Part shown: positions 1-8,413 of the stretch, piece by piece | Numbering within the stretch: position 1 is the first letter of the stretch | How the letters are laid out: every line of letters starts with the position of its first letter | Assembly (NCBI GenBank): GCA_015057425.1 | Contig: SVEL01000004.1 | Location: forward strand, 1 to 64,000 | Direction of reading: 5' to 3' | Length of the DNA stretch: 64,000 bases | From: Lachnospiraceae bacterium | Lineage (GTDB): Bacteria > Bacillota > Clostridia > Lachnospirales > Lachnospiraceae | Made by a program: the position numbers and the translations under genes | The notes under the pieces: generated by a model | Seen by the model: the letters and a program-made list of their open reading frames with translations, nothing else | Databases searched by the model: none | What the model was told of the DNA's origin: nothing

Positions 1-41
1 GTAGATTATTATAATAATAAAAGAATTCAGGCAAAAACAAA

Positions 42-77
42 ATGGATGCCTCCTGTAAAATACAGGGAAGCATCCAT
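42..77 (-). terminator. Hairpin terminator or attenuator after rplL
   Basis: An 8-bp outer stem (ATGGATGC/GCATCCAT) encloses an inner CCTGT/ACAGG stem. On the minus strand it is followed by a T-rich tract. It lies about 105 nt past the rplL stop, where rpoB normally follows in this cluster, so it is probably a partial attenuator between rplL and rpoB. That rpoB lies to the left is inferred, because it is outside the window. Confidence 0.7.
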
Positions 78-181
78 GTGTTCAACCTAGTTCATAAATA
101 TGTGTCCAGGATTCTGGGTACATATCACAAAATACGGACTTTTATTTTTTTAATAATACACTCTACTCAAAGTTTTCGCGA

Positions 182-550
182 TTATTTGATTGTTACTGTA
201 GCACCTTCTGCTTCAAGTTTTGCCTTGAGATCTTCAGCTTCTTCCTTTGTAACGCCTTCTTTTACTACCTTTGGAGCGTTATCAACTACGTCTTTAGCTT
301 CCTTAAGACCTAATCCTGTAGCATCCTTAACAACTTTGATAACCTTAACCTTGTTATCGCCTACTGCTGTTAATTCTACGTCGAATTCTGTCTTTTCTTC
401 AGCTGCTGCTGCTGCGCCAGCACCTGCTGCTGCAACTACAACGCCTGCTGCTGCAGATACGCCGAATTCTTCTTCACATGCCTTTACTAATTCGTTTAAT
501 TCTAATACTGTTAAACCTTTGATTACTTCAATAATTTCCTGAGTTGTCAT
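182..550 (-). CDS. rplL: 50S ribosomal protein L7/L12
   Basis: This is the stalk protein that recruits translation factors to the ribosome; it dimerises and binds L10. The 122-residue length is normal. The protein has an N-terminal dimerisation helix (about residues 1-30), an Ala/Gly-rich flexible hinge (about 33-52) and the conserved C-terminal domain with [18 protein letters not shown] (about 68-86). A GGAGG Shine-Dalgarno lies just before the ATG. It follows rplJ by about 60 nt in the same transcript and is expected to share the L10-leader control of that operon. Confidence 0.98.
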   Translation of the reverse strand: MTTQEIIEVIKGLTVLELNELVKACEEEFGVSAAAGVVVAAAGAGAAAAAEEKTEFDVELTAVGDNKVKVIKVVKDATGLGLKEAKDVVDNAPKVVKEGVTKEEAEDLKAKLEAEGATVTIK

Positions 551-609
551 TTTGATTTCCTCCTAATATTTTTCTAATTTGTTATTTCCCTCTTAGGGAT
601 ATTTACCAA

Positions 610-1104
610 TTAAGCGTTAGCTTCCTGCTTCTCTGCAACCTGCTTAATAACACGAGCAAAGTTTGTAATTGGTGACTGGATACTTCCAAGTAATTTTGAG
701 AGAAGTTCTTCTCTTGATGGGATTGTAGCGATAACCTTGATACCATTTTCATCATAGTATGTTCCGTCAACTACACCGCCTTTTAATTCAAGCGCTTCAG
801 CTGTCTTTGAGAAATTGTATAAAATTCTTGCAGGAGCTGTAGCATCATCCTTTGATACAGCAATAGCTGTAGGTCCTTCAAGATGAGCACTTAAACTTTC
901 AAAGTCTGTTCCCTTAATAGCGAAGTTGATCATTGTGTTCTTGTAAACCTTGTATACAACGCCTGCTTCTCTTAACTCTTTACGAAGTCTTGTATCTTCT
1001 TCTACAGTAAGACCACGGTAGTCAACTACTACTGCTGCTTTAGCGCCATCAAGTAAGCCACTGATTTCTTCAACTATAGGCTGCTTAAGTTCTACTTTAG
1101 CCAT
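610..1104 (-). CDS. rplJ: 50S ribosomal protein L10
   Basis: This is the base of the ribosomal stalk; it anchors L7/L12 dimers and represses its own mRNA. The 164-residue length is typical. The sequence has the family's N-terminal region (VVVDYRGLTVEEDTRLRKEL, about residues 26-45), followed by VYKNTMINFAI, and a C-terminal helix for L12 binding. The start is supported by an AAGGAGG motif upstream of the ATG. The gene is preceded by a long structured leader and its own promoter, so it does not depend on transcription from rplA. Four glycosyltransferase genes lie between it and rplA, its usual neighbour. Confidence 0.98.
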   Translation of the reverse strand: MAKVELKQPIVEEISGLLDGAKAAVVVDYRGLTVEEDTRLRKELREAGVVYKVYKNTMINFAIKGTDFESLSAHLEGPTAIAVSKDDATAPARILYNFSKTAEALELKGGVVDGTYYDENGIKVIATIPSREELLSKLLGSIQSPITNFARVIKQVAEKQEANA

Positions 1105-1143
1105 GTTTGTCTGCCTCCTTATTTATTTGGATGCCGAAATAAT

Positions 1144-1275
1144 AAAAAAGCTTTCTTGCGCAAGACAAGAAAGCAGAAAAATCTAATAAAGATTAATTTA
1201 TCACTTCCTAGGTAGGTAGTTTCCTGTTACTCGCTTACGCGAACCTACTGTCTTCGGCACGGGCTTTTAGCCACA
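1144..1275 (-). promoter_or_regulatory. Ribosomal L10 leader with terminator hairpin
   Basis: The roughly 130-nt leader upstream of rplJ, read on the minus strand, contains the GCCGAAGACAGTAGGT block and a hairpin around CGCGTAAGCG, both typical of the L10-leader RNA family. It ends in a GCTTTCTTG/CAAGAAAGC hairpin (1150-1174) followed by six T residues. In this family L10 (as L10-L12 complex) binds the leader and lowers rplJL expression. The terminator-like end suggests that control here includes transcription attenuation. The RNA fold itself was not computed. Confidence 0.8.
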
Positions 1276-1281
1276 AATGGT

Positions 1282-1310
1282 ATGTTAACACAGTCCGAAG
1301 TGTTTGTCAA
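1282..1310 (-). promoter_or_regulatory. SigmaA promoter of rplJL
   Basis: On the minus strand a perfect -35 TTGACA (1305-1310), a 17-bp spacer and a -10 TAACAT (1282-1287) stand directly before the L10 leader. This promoter makes rplJL independent of the rplKA transcript. That explains why four genes between rplA and rplJ could be tolerated. Confidence 0.8.
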
Positions 1311-1346
1311 CGAAATTTTTAAACTTTTTTATTTGTAAAGAAAGCA

Positions 1347-1376
1347 TTGTCACTTCTTGCCTATCTTTGTTATAAT
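1347..1376 (+). promoter_or_regulatory. SigmaA promoter of the first CgeB-like gene
   Basis: TTGTCA (1347-1352) and a perfect TATAAT (1371-1376) are separated by 18 bp. They stand about 45 nt before the ATG at 1421. The promoter diverges from the rplJL promoter. Confidence 0.7.
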
Positions 1377-1420
1377 ACCAATGAAGGATTTGTGATAAGT
1401 ATATTTATCCGGAGGTTCGT

Positions 1421-2587
1421 ATGAAGATATTATATTATTGTTGGGACGAAATAACAGCGGCAGATTTTATTGATGTAGTTCAAAAAATGGGATATGCACT
1501 CGATATTTTTAAATACCCTATTAATGATAAGCTCAATGATGAAAATTTTGCTACCATTTTAAAAAATAAAATTAGTTCAAAATGCTACGACTGTATATTT
1601 ACATTTAACTTTTTTCCCATTATTTCGAAAGTCGCAGAAGAACTTCATATAAAATATGTATCCTGGATTTACGACAGTCCACATCTTACACTGTATTCTA
1701 CGGCTGTTTTCAATTCATATAATTACATTTTTCATTTTGACAGCGCCGAGGTTTTCCGTCTGCAGTCAGCCGGTGTAACTAATATATATCATATGCCATT
1801 GGCAGTAAATGTGGAAAAATACAAAAAGCTGGGTGATTTTTCAGCACAAACAGACATAACATACGAGCATAATATAACATTCTTAGGTTCTCTATATAAT
1901 GACCAATATAATTTTTATGACCAGATAAAAAGCATCCCAGATTATTATCGCGGCTTCTTTGATTGCATAATAAATACGCAAATGAACATATTCGGTTATG
2001 ATTTAGCCTCAGATTTAATCAGACAGCATTTAAATACAGCCACACTTAATACATTTGCTGCATTCAATTTAGACAAAGAAATTTTTGCTGATGATATGGA
2101 TATTTTTATCCAAATTATTCAAAAGAAAATTACAAATGTAGAACGTATAAATATATTGAACAAGCTTTCCGAAGCCGGATTTTCGGTATCACACTATGGT
2201 CCGACTTCAGATGCATCATTACGTAACGTAAAATTCCATGGATATGCAGACTACGACAGACAAATGCCCCATATATTCCGTAATTCTAAAATCAACTTAA
2301 ATATCTCACTTCGTTCAATACTATCCGGCATTCCGCTTCGCTGTTTAGATATTATGGCAAGTGGCGGATTCTTGATTTCAAATTACCAGCCTGAGCTTGC
2401 TGAATACTTTGAAAACGGCATAGACCTGGTTATGTACGAAAGCCTTGATGACTTGTTAACCAAAACCGAATACTACTTATCACACGGAAGTGAACGTAAA
2501 GAAATTGCTTATAATGGACGCAACAAGGTTTTTAAACATTTGTCATACGAAAATCAATTACAGAGAATATTTGATATATTAACATAA
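1421..2587 (+). CDS. CgeB-like glycosyltransferase (DUF3880/GT4-like)
   Basis: A 388-residue cytoplasmic protein of the CgeB/DUF3880 glycosyltransferase type. The N-terminal half carries the family block FTFNFFPIISK (about residues 66-76) and VSWIYDSPHLTLYS. The C-terminal Glyco_trans_1_2-type domain has NSKINLNISL, then RCLDIMASGGFLISNYQ. These blocks recur in the genes at 27748 and 28980 near flagellin, so the three are paralogues. GGAGG lies 5 nt before the ATG. The gene is convergent with the leftward gene at 2640 and shares its terminator. The sugar and acceptor are unknown. A role in the same surface or flagellin glycan as the 27-30 kb paralogues is inference. It lies just outside the repeat-bounded 4.5-kb block. 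Confidence 0.85.
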   Translation: MKILYYCWDEITAADFIDVVQKMGYALDIFKYPINDKLNDENFATILKNKISSKCYDCIFTFNFFPIISKVAEELHIKYVSWIYDSPHLTLYSTAVFNSYNYIFHFDSAEVFRLQSAGVTNIYHMPLAVNVEKYKKLGDFSAQTDITYEHNITFLGSLYNDQYNFYDQIKSIPDYYRGFFDCIINTQMNIFGYDLASDLIRQHLNTATLNTFAAFNLDKEIFADDMDIFIQIIQKKITNVERINILNKLSEAGFSVSHYGPTSDASLRNVKFHGYADYDRQMPHIFRNSKINLNISLRSILSGIPLRCLDIMASGGFLISNYQPELAEYFENGIDLVMYESLDDLLTKTEYYLSHGSERKEIAYNGRNKVFKHLSYENQLQRIFDILT

Positions 2588-2655
2588 AAAATCACCGGGC
2601 TTTCCGCTCGGTGATTTCATTATTATATATACGTAATTATTAAACAAGTTTAGCA
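2587..2655. repeat. 69-bp direct repeat, left copy (rplA 3' end + terminator)
   Basis: This matches 7086-7154 at 68 of 69 positions; the only difference is G at 2598 versus A at 7097. It spans the bidirectional terminator, an AT-rich 3' UTR, and on the minus strand the last four codons (Ala-Lys-Leu-Val) and stop codon of the adjacent gene. In the right copy these same bases are the end of rplA. The repeats are 4499 bp apart and enclose three glycosyltransferase genes. Confidence 0.95.
2591..2615. terminator. Bidirectional terminator, left copy
   Basis: A 10-bp stem (ATCACCGGGC/GCTCGGTGAT, one G-T pair) with a TTTCC loop is flanked by A-rich and T-rich tracts. It serves the rightward gene ending at 2587 and the leftward gene ending at 2640. 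Confidence 0.85.
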
Positions 2656-3680
2656 CTTGCGTCATCCAGTATTTGTTGCAATTGTTCGTCACTACAGGAC
2701 AATACATCTGTATTTATAAGTGATACCAGTTTCTTTTCCTCTTTCAAAGATATATCATCAAAATATGGGTTATGTATGCTTTCAGGTATAGTTTCTATCA
2801 ACCATTTACACATATACCTGAACAAACCTGCTGCCACACCATATCCTCGATATTTCATAAAATAAAATGTCTCAACATAAAATGTATGTATTATATATAG
2901 TTCGATTTCTTCCTTATATACGCTGTATTGCGGTATATTTCTCATAAATTCATATACCTGTTGCTGAACCTGCAAATGTTCCAAAATTTTAGAAGGCTTT
3001 GACATATAATTTGCAGTCGTTCCCTGTTCATTGTAAATGTAATAATATAATGGTACTTCCGTTACAGCAACTTTATCAACAAAGAACTTTAATGGATACG
3101 TAAATAATGGCTCTTCATAAGAAACACCTTCTGCAAAATTTACTCCTGCACGATTAATAATTTCCCTTGTATAAAACTTTTGCCAGCATGATTCATTCAT
3201 AACATTAGAATTCAGCGCATATTTCTTTCTATTTTCACAACTGTCATATTCATAAATCTCATATTTCACTTCATCAATAGTTTCATCAGCTTCATTTTCC
3301 ATTCTTCCCTTATGGCGAAATTGGACAATATCACACTTTGTATCGCTTACAATGCCGCATAATATCTTGTACATATCCTTATGAATTCTGTCGTCTGCAT
3401 CTACAAAGCTTATATAATCCCCTGTTGCGTAGAGAAGCCCTATATTTCTTGCCGTTCCCTGCCTGCCGTTATTTTCACACTTAATAATCATTATGTTATC
3501 AGGAAAATCCTTTTCATATTGTTCAAGCACTTCTACTGTTCCATCTGTAGATGCATCATCTACTGCTATCACTTCTAAGCTGTCTATTCCAATAGATTGT
3601 TCTATTATAGAATCGAGACAACGCGATACAATTTTTTCAACATTATAGCAAGGTATAATTACTGATATTTTTTTCTCCAT
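2640..3680 (-). CDS. GT2-family glycosyltransferase with L1-derived tail
   Basis: A GT-A fold glycosyltransferase of 346 residues. The nucleotide-binding start is SVIIPCYNVE (about residues 5-14), then VDDASTDGT, and the metal-binding DxD is in SFVDADD (about 88-94). The ATG at 3680 is preferred because GGAG sits 6 nt upstream. In-frame alternatives at 3692 (ATG) and 3707 (TTG) lack a good ribosome site. It follows the gene at 3709 directly, so the two are one transcript. The final codons, AKLV-stop, and the 3' flank are identical to the end of rplA, so the C-terminus appears to have been formed by recombination. The sugar donor is unknown. Confidence 0.85.
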   Translation of the reverse strand: MEKKISVIIPCYNVEKIVSRCLDSIIEQSIGIDSLEVIAVDDASTDGTVEVLEQYEKDFPDNIMIIKCENNGRQGTARNIGLLYATGDYISFVDADDRIHKDMYKILCGIVSDTKCDIVQFRHKGRMENEADETIDEVKYEIYEYDSCENRKKYALNSNVMNESCWQKFYTREIINRAGVNFAEGVSYEEPLFTYPLKFFVDKVAVTEVPLYYYIYNEQGTTANYMSKPSKILEHLQVQQQVYEFMRNIPQYSVYKEEIELYIIHTFYVETFYFMKYRGYGVAAGLFRYMCKWLIETIPESIHNPYFDDISLKEEKKLVSLINTDVLSCSDEQLQQILDDASAKLV

Positions 3681-3708
3681 TTCCTTCTCCATACTATGCA
3701 CAGTCAAC

Positions 3709-5208
3709 TCAAATTTCTGTTTTTGACACTAAAATCTTACTGTTTGCATACAACCTCTCAAATTCTTTTACAAAAGTACCTTCGCCTACGTAAAAAGCCA
3801 TATCTATACACCACTTAAGTTCCATAGAATATATTTTAATATTACTTGTACCACCGATAATAACCGGTACACCTTTCTTTTCTAAAAATTTTGCGCCTGC
3901 ACCATCCTTTGGTGAAAATATTACTATATTTTTCTCCAGACCTTTCTGTTTAAATAAATTATAAAGGTCTTCCGCGCATTGTTCACTATCCAAATGCTCC
4001 AATGCCACCGGCACATTACTTAACTTGGTGAGTTTATCAATGTTATATTTTTTGACATCTGCTGAAAACTTAAGTACATCAATCATCGGAAAATCATCTG
4101 TTAATTTATTTATAACATTTTCAATCACATGTTTATCTTTAGTGTAACGGGCAATTTTCATCATAACTTTTTTTGATTTCATACAATATACAGACGTAGC
4201 TATAACTATACTGCTTACAGAATAGTTTGAACAGAACAGCTCATATTCTTCTTTATCCATCTCTATGTCATACTCGACTCTCTTTAAGAAATCTCTTAAA
4301 TATCCTAACCTTAAGTATAACTGTTCTACGCCATCATACCAAGGAAATGTAATGCATCCGCTTTCTTTCTCTTTTACATACATCATAGAAAGTATTACCA
4401 AGTCCTTCATTCCCGAAAATTGTGCACCGTTATTCAAGACAGCATTACTTACCGCTTCCATCTTGCCTGCATCAATCATTTCTTCAAAGGATGATATCAT
4501 CTCCCTTAATGCATTTTCATATTGCGGTTTGTACATAGGTTCAAAACCTTCACTCAGCCCAAAATCCCCCCTGTATTCATCGAGAAATTTTCGTCTGTTT
4601 TCATCGTACCTGCTCATTTTGCTGAACTTATCATTGTGATATGTCCATGGCTCCTCCTGTTTCGGCACCACCACCTTGTATCCTGCTCTTCGGTACTCAA
4701 AAGCTGCTGATATATCATAAAAATCAAATTCCGTAAAAATATCTTCACGAAATCTGACATCATACTGAGTCGCAAATAAAAGTCCGTCTACCGCTTCCAC
4801 TTCCGTATATTTCTTTCCAGGTTCTTCATATCCCTCTATTCTATATGTATCACTGTTAAAATACACTTTTCCCGTGTCCCATGCAGAAACAGCATATGCA
4901 TTATCCGGCATCCGTCTTGCACCTACCATTCCCACAAGTCCCACTTCTTCATCAAACACGTCAAGAAGGTCTGCTATAAAATTCTTATTGACGATACAGA
5001 CATCCTGATGCATGTATACTTTGTACTTTGCATCTGTTGCTTCCATTCCGGCATTATATCCCTCGCACATAGAAGGAGCCTCCTGAATCGCAATTACATC
5101 TGTCTCGTATCCTTCCGGTACTATAAGACTATCTATATATCTTTTACATTCCGCGTACTGTTCCAAATTACTTACACATAATATAAATGCTATTTTTTTA
5201 CTATTCAT
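3709..5208 (-). CDS. StrF-like GT2 glycosyltransferase, large form
   Basis: A 499-residue protein. Residues 1-230 resemble the StrF/Glyco_tranf_2_5 type of GT-A domain: a FILCVSN start, EGYNAGMEATDAKYKVYMHQ (about 49-68) with the DxD-like site in MHQDVCIV, and VDGLLFATQ further on. The remaining half has no family I recognise; it is mixed helix with a possible second sensor-like domain near the C-terminus (NIVIFSPKDGAGAKFLEKKG). The gene is the first of a two-gene leftward unit with the GT2 at 2640 and diverges from the CgeB-like gene at 5353. It lies inside the block bounded by the 69-bp repeats. A role in surface glycan assembly is inferred from neighbours. Confidence 0.75.
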   Translation of the reverse strand: MNSKKIAFILCVSNLEQYAECKRYIDSLIVPEGYETDVIAIQEAPSMCEGYNAGMEATDAKYKVYMHQDVCIVNKNFIADLLDVFDEEVGLVGMVGARRMPDNAYAVSAWDTGKVYFNSDTYRIEGYEEPGKKYTEVEAVDGLLFATQYDVRFREDIFTEFDFYDISAAFEYRRAGYKVVVPKQEEPWTYHNDKFSKMSRYDENRRKFLDEYRGDFGLSEGFEPMYKPQYENALREMISSFEEMIDAGKMEAVSNAVLNNGAQFSGMKDLVILSMMYVKEKESGCITFPWYDGVEQLYLRLGYLRDFLKRVEYDIEMDKEEYELFCSNYSVSSIVIATSVYCMKSKKVMMKIARYTKDKHVIENVINKLTDDFPMIDVLKFSADVKKYNIDKLTKLSNVPVALEHLDSEQCAEDLYNLFKQKGLEKNIVIFSPKDGAGAKFLEKKGVPVIIGGTSNIKIYSMELKWCIDMAFYVGEGTFVKEFERLYANSKILVSKTEI

Positions 5209-5352
5209 GGCAATCCTCCCAGGTCTACATCATATGTTCAACGAAAATATACACCACTTAGTATATCGGCTTCAAAGATTAAATTATTTATATTTAAACT
5301 GCACAAATAATGTGTTATACTGTTATCAAACAGATAGGAGGACTTTGTTTGT

Positions 5353-7083
5353 ATGCCTACAATCAATTATGTGGAATTGCACTATCCTGAATATGAAAAT
5401 TCAATTATTAAAAATAAATATATTGCAAATACTGTTGATGATTATATTGCATTTCTAAACAGTGAAGTTACAAACAGCACCGAAGTACAGGAGGTTTTGA
5501 ATACATACAAGCTGTTAGACTCTTATGATGTAGTGTTATTTGGTGAAAATGTTCCTGACGGTGAAGCTGATTTACTGTCATTATTGCTTGCTTTTGATAT
5601 GAATATCTATGGATTCGTATATAAAAAATCTCTTACGGCTAACGCAGGCTGTTTCAATACTAAGTTAACTTCCGGTACAAACTACGAGTTCATCTGCCGT
5701 CTTGCTATGGAATCAAATGTTTTATGCATTCCATGTAGCCTCGCAGAAGGTACGTCTTATTCCTTTACTTTATACGATTATTTGAGTACAAAAACACTTG
5801 CATATATGAGCAGAAAATATCTTCCTCTGTTCGACCAACCTACAAGTAATGATTTAATGACATATATAATAAATAAAATGTGCACTTTAAATCTCGGTGC
5901 CGATTTCACTGATAATCTTAACCTTTTCTTACAAAGCAATGTGGAATTTGAGCAGATTAATGAAAATACATCTCCTTTTTTTGTTATTATGGGAGATGAA
6001 CTTTGCCATGGAGTATTAAGACATTTTGCCCACTCCTTTGCAAAGGCATTAATATCCGCAGGACAGGCTGTCATAACGTCTCATGAAGGCGATGAACAAT
6101 ATGGTAGTCTGGAAAAAATCGAAAAGATACAATTAAAAGGCATCATTGGATTTCAGGCAGCTTCCCTTCAAAAAGATTATTTTAGAAAATATAAATGCAA
6201 AAAATATCAGTTTGCACTTGATAACCCTATGCTTTTCCCACAATTATTTAAAGATACTGATGAAAATTATCATTTCTTATGCCAGGATGCAAACTACGCA
6301 AAAGATTTAAAAAAATACTATAATATTCAAAATGCTACACATCTTCCTCCGGCAGGGGAATTGGTACAAATATATGATAATTCCATATCAGGCGACAGAC
6401 CATATGACATAATCTTCATCGGAGCATATATTATGCTCAAACCTTGCATATTTGAAAATCCGATACAGACTGATTATTTCAATTATATGATTTCTAATCC
6501 CGACTTAACCTTTACCGAAGGTTTGCAGAAGCTTCTTGCAGAACGTGGACAGACCTTAGAGAATGCAGAGTTTCAAACACTTCTTACATCTATGTTAGAC
6601 GTATGTGAAAGTGTATGTGCATATTATCGCAAAAAAATTATTGATACCCTGCTCGGCGCAGGCTACTCCATCCATGTATATGGTGATACATGGAATGAAT
6701 ATCCTGTTCCACAAACCGGAAACCTGATAATTCATCCATACATTTCAGCTGAAGAATCCGACAAAGAATTTCAGAAAGCAAAAATAGGTCTTAATATAAT
6801 GCGCTGGCACAAGGATGGCATGACTGAACGGGTTGCCAATATTATGCTTGCAGGATGTGTATGTCTGTCTGATGAAACAAAGTATTTATGCGAAAATTTC
6901 ACTGATGGCACAGATATTGTATTGTTTAACCTAAAAAAATCAGAAGATATTCCATCAAAACTGGAACATCTTCTTAATAATAATGATTATAGACTTTCTA
7001 TTGCCCAAGCAGGTTATGAAAAAGCTTTAAATGAACATACTTGGAAAAACAGAGTAGAGAAATTTCTTGAAATAACCGGATAA
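5353..7083 (+). CDS. CgeB-like glycosyltransferase, long form
   Basis: A 576-residue protein. The C-terminal third carries the Glyco_trans_1_2 signature (KAKIGLNIMRWHKDGMTERV, then NIMLAGCVCLSDE), comparable to SKINLNI...R..DI.A.GGFL in the shorter CgeB-like genes here. The N-terminal 200 residues are not recognisable and may be an extra binding domain. A GGAGG lies 11 nt before the ATG, which is slightly long spacing. The stop is followed 7 nt later by the right-hand copy of the terminator, convergent with rplA. Of the three genes inside the repeat-bounded block, it is the one nearest rplA. Confidence 0.78.
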   Translation: MPTINYVELHYPEYENSIIKNKYIANTVDDYIAFLNSEVTNSTEVQEVLNTYKLLDSYDVVLFGENVPDGEADLLSLLLAFDMNIYGFVYKKSLTANAGCFNTKLTSGTNYEFICRLAMESNVLCIPCSLAEGTSYSFTLYDYLSTKTLAYMSRKYLPLFDQPTSNDLMTYIINKMCTLNLGADFTDNLNLFLQSNVEFEQINENTSPFFVIMGDELCHGVLRHFAHSFAKALISAGQAVITSHEGDEQYGSLEKIEKIQLKGIIGFQAASLQKDYFRKYKCKKYQFALDNPMLFPQLFKDTDENYHFLCQDANYAKDLKKYYNIQNATHLPPAGELVQIYDNSISGDRPYDIIFIGAYIMLKPCIFENPIQTDYFNYMISNPDLTFTEGLQKLLAERGQTLENAEFQTLLTSMLDVCESVCAYYRKKIIDTLLGAGYSIHVYGDTWNEYPVPQTGNLIIHPYISAEESDKEFQKAKIGLNIMRWHKDGMTERVANIMLAGCVCLSDETKYLCENFTDGTDIVLFNLKKSEDIPSKLEHLLNNNDYRLSIAQAGYEKALNEHTWKNRVEKFLEITG

Positions 7084-7085
7084 AT

Positions 7086-7154
7086 AAAAATCACCGAGCT
7101 TTCCGCTCGGTGATTTCATTATTATATATACGTAATTATTAAACAAGTTTAGCA
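7086..7154. repeat. 69-bp direct repeat, right copy (native rplA end)
   Basis: This is the native 3' end of rplA (last four codons, stop, 3' UTR) plus its terminator; 68 of 69 bases match 2587-2655. Because L1 normally ends this way, this copy is probably the parental one and the left copy the product of insertion or duplication. Confidence 0.95.
7090..7114. terminator. Bidirectional terminator of rplA, right copy
   Basis: A perfect 10-bp stem (ATCACCGAGC/GCTCGGTGAT) with loop TTTCC. It ends the rplKA transcript on the minus strand and the CgeB-like gene at 5353 on the plus strand. Confidence 0.88.
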
Positions 7155-7831
7155 ACGTTAAGCTTAACACCAGGTCCCATTGTTGATGTAACTGTGATAC
7201 TCTTAATGTACTGACCCTTTAATGTTGCAGGCTTAGCCTTAATAACTGCGTCCATAAGTGCTTGGAAGTTGTCCGCTAACTGTTCTTCTGTAAATGAAGC
7301 TTTACCAATTGGCACGTGGATAATGTTAGACTTATCAAGTCTGTATTCAATCTTACCAGCCTTAATTTCTGTTACCGCCTTAGCTACGTCCATTGTTACA
7401 GTACCAGCTTTTGGGTTAGGCATTAAGCCCTTTGGTCCAAGTACACGACCTAAACGACCAACAACACCCATCATATCAGGAGTTGCTACAACAACATCAA
7501 ATTCGAACCATCCTTCGTTCTGAATCTTTGGAATAAGGTCTTCAGCTCCTACGAATTCTGCTCCGGCTTCTTCAGCTTCTTTAGCCTTGTCACCTTTAGC
7601 GAATACTAATACTCTAACCGACTTACCTGTTCCGTGTGGTAAACCTACAGCACCACGAATCTGCTGTTCAGCGTGACGTCCGTCACAACCTGTTCTGATA
7701 TGAACTTCTACTGTTTCATCGAATTTTGCAACAGCTGTCTTCTTAACAAGTGCCATTGCTTCTTCTTTGTCATAAACTGAAGCGCGATCTACTAATTTAG
7801 CTGCTTCGATATATTTCTTTCCTCTTTTCAT
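7139..7831 (-). CDS. rplA: 50S ribosomal protein L1
   Basis: This is the L1-stalk protein and a translational repressor of its own operon. It has 230 residues, normal for the family. Signature blocks are [11 protein letters not shown] (about residues 61-71), [15 protein letters not shown] (about 131-145) and the C-terminal [11 protein letters not shown]. An AGGAGG Shine-Dalgarno precedes the ATG. It follows rplK by 110 nt, in which a stem that could be the L1 autoregulatory site is seen. The next gene downstream is normally rplJ but here is a glycosyltransferase block, reached only past a terminator. Confidence 0.98.
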   Translation of the reverse strand: MKRGKKYIEAAKLVDRASVYDKEEAMALVKKTAVAKFDETVEVHIRTGCDGRHAEQQIRGAVGLPHGTGKSVRVLVFAKGDKAKEAEEAGAEFVGAEDLIPKIQNEGWFEFDVVVATPDMMGVVGRLGRVLGPKGLMPNPKAGTVTMDVAKAVTEIKAGKIEYRLDKSNIIHVPIGKASFTEEQLADNFQALMDAVIKAKPATLKGQYIKSITVTSTMGPGVKLNVAKLV

Positions 7832-7859
7832 TTTAAAAGACCTCCTGTGGTATTATCGG

Positions 7860-7901
7860 GTGGCATTTCTCAACTATCCTAATTGCAAATGCTCCTCCCA
7901 C
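7860..7901 (-). promoter_or_regulatory. Candidate L1-binding stem upstream of rplA
   Basis: On the minus strand GTGG...CCAC and GCATTT...AAATGC form a stem broken by an asymmetric purine-rich bulge (GAGGAG). This is reminiscent of L1 mRNA operator stems. Family knowledge says L1 represses rplKA from a leader stem, but the operator is usually upstream of rplK, so this is only a candidate. Confidence 0.3.
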
Positions 7902-7941
7902 TAATTCTAAATTTGTCAATATAAGGTTTATATAGAAACCA

Positions 7942-8367
7942 TTAGTCAACTACTGTGATACCCATACTTCTTGCTGTACCAGCGATCATGCTCATAGCTG
8001 CTTCAACTGATGCTGCATTTAAATCAGGCATCTTAAGTTCAGCGATTTTCTGAACTTCAGCTTTTGTGATTGTTGCAACCTTTGTCTTATTAGGTACTGC
8101 TGATCCTGACTGAATCTTGCAAGCTTTCTTTAATAAAACTGCTGCAGGTGGAGTCTTTGTAATGAAGCTAAAGCTTCTATCTGAATAAACAGTGATAACT
8201 ACAGGAATGATCATACCATCCTGATCAGCTGTTCTTGCGTTAAACTCCTTTGTAAACTGAACGATGTTAACACCATGCTGTCCAAGAGCAGGACCAACTG
8301 GTGGTGCCGGTGTTGCTTTTCCGGCTGCGATCTGTAATTTAATATATCCTTCGACTTTCTTAGCCAT
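7942..8367 (-). CDS. rplK: 50S ribosomal protein L11
   Basis: Part of the GTPase-associated centre of the ribosome; it binds 23S rRNA. It has 141 residues, with the hallmark [19 protein letters not shown] (about residues 18-36) and the C-terminal GTARSMGI motif. It is translated just downstream of nusG (46 nt) and upstream of rplA, in the usual rpmG-secE-nusG-rplK-rplA order. Confidence 0.98.
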   Translation of the reverse strand: MAKKVEGYIKLQIAAGKATPAPPVGPALGQHGVNIVQFTKEFNARTADQDGMIIPVVITVYSDRSFSFITKTPPAAVLLKKACKIQSGSAVPNKTKVATITKAEVQKIAELKMPDLNAASVEAAMSMIAGTARSMGITVVD

Positions 8368-8413
8368 CTCATTACCTCTTTCCGTTACTGTTACTACTTT
8401 GTAAAGTAACTAA

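Noticed and set aside
42-542. A 166-codon open frame on the plus strand across rplL
   Set aside because: It is antisense to rplL, has no ribosome site and its composition mirrors the L7/L12 Ala-rich hinge; a shadow frame.
2640-7139. A complete integrative element with its own recombinase
   Set aside because: The direct repeats are real, but all three genes between them are glycosyltransferases; no integrase, transposase or inverted ends are present.
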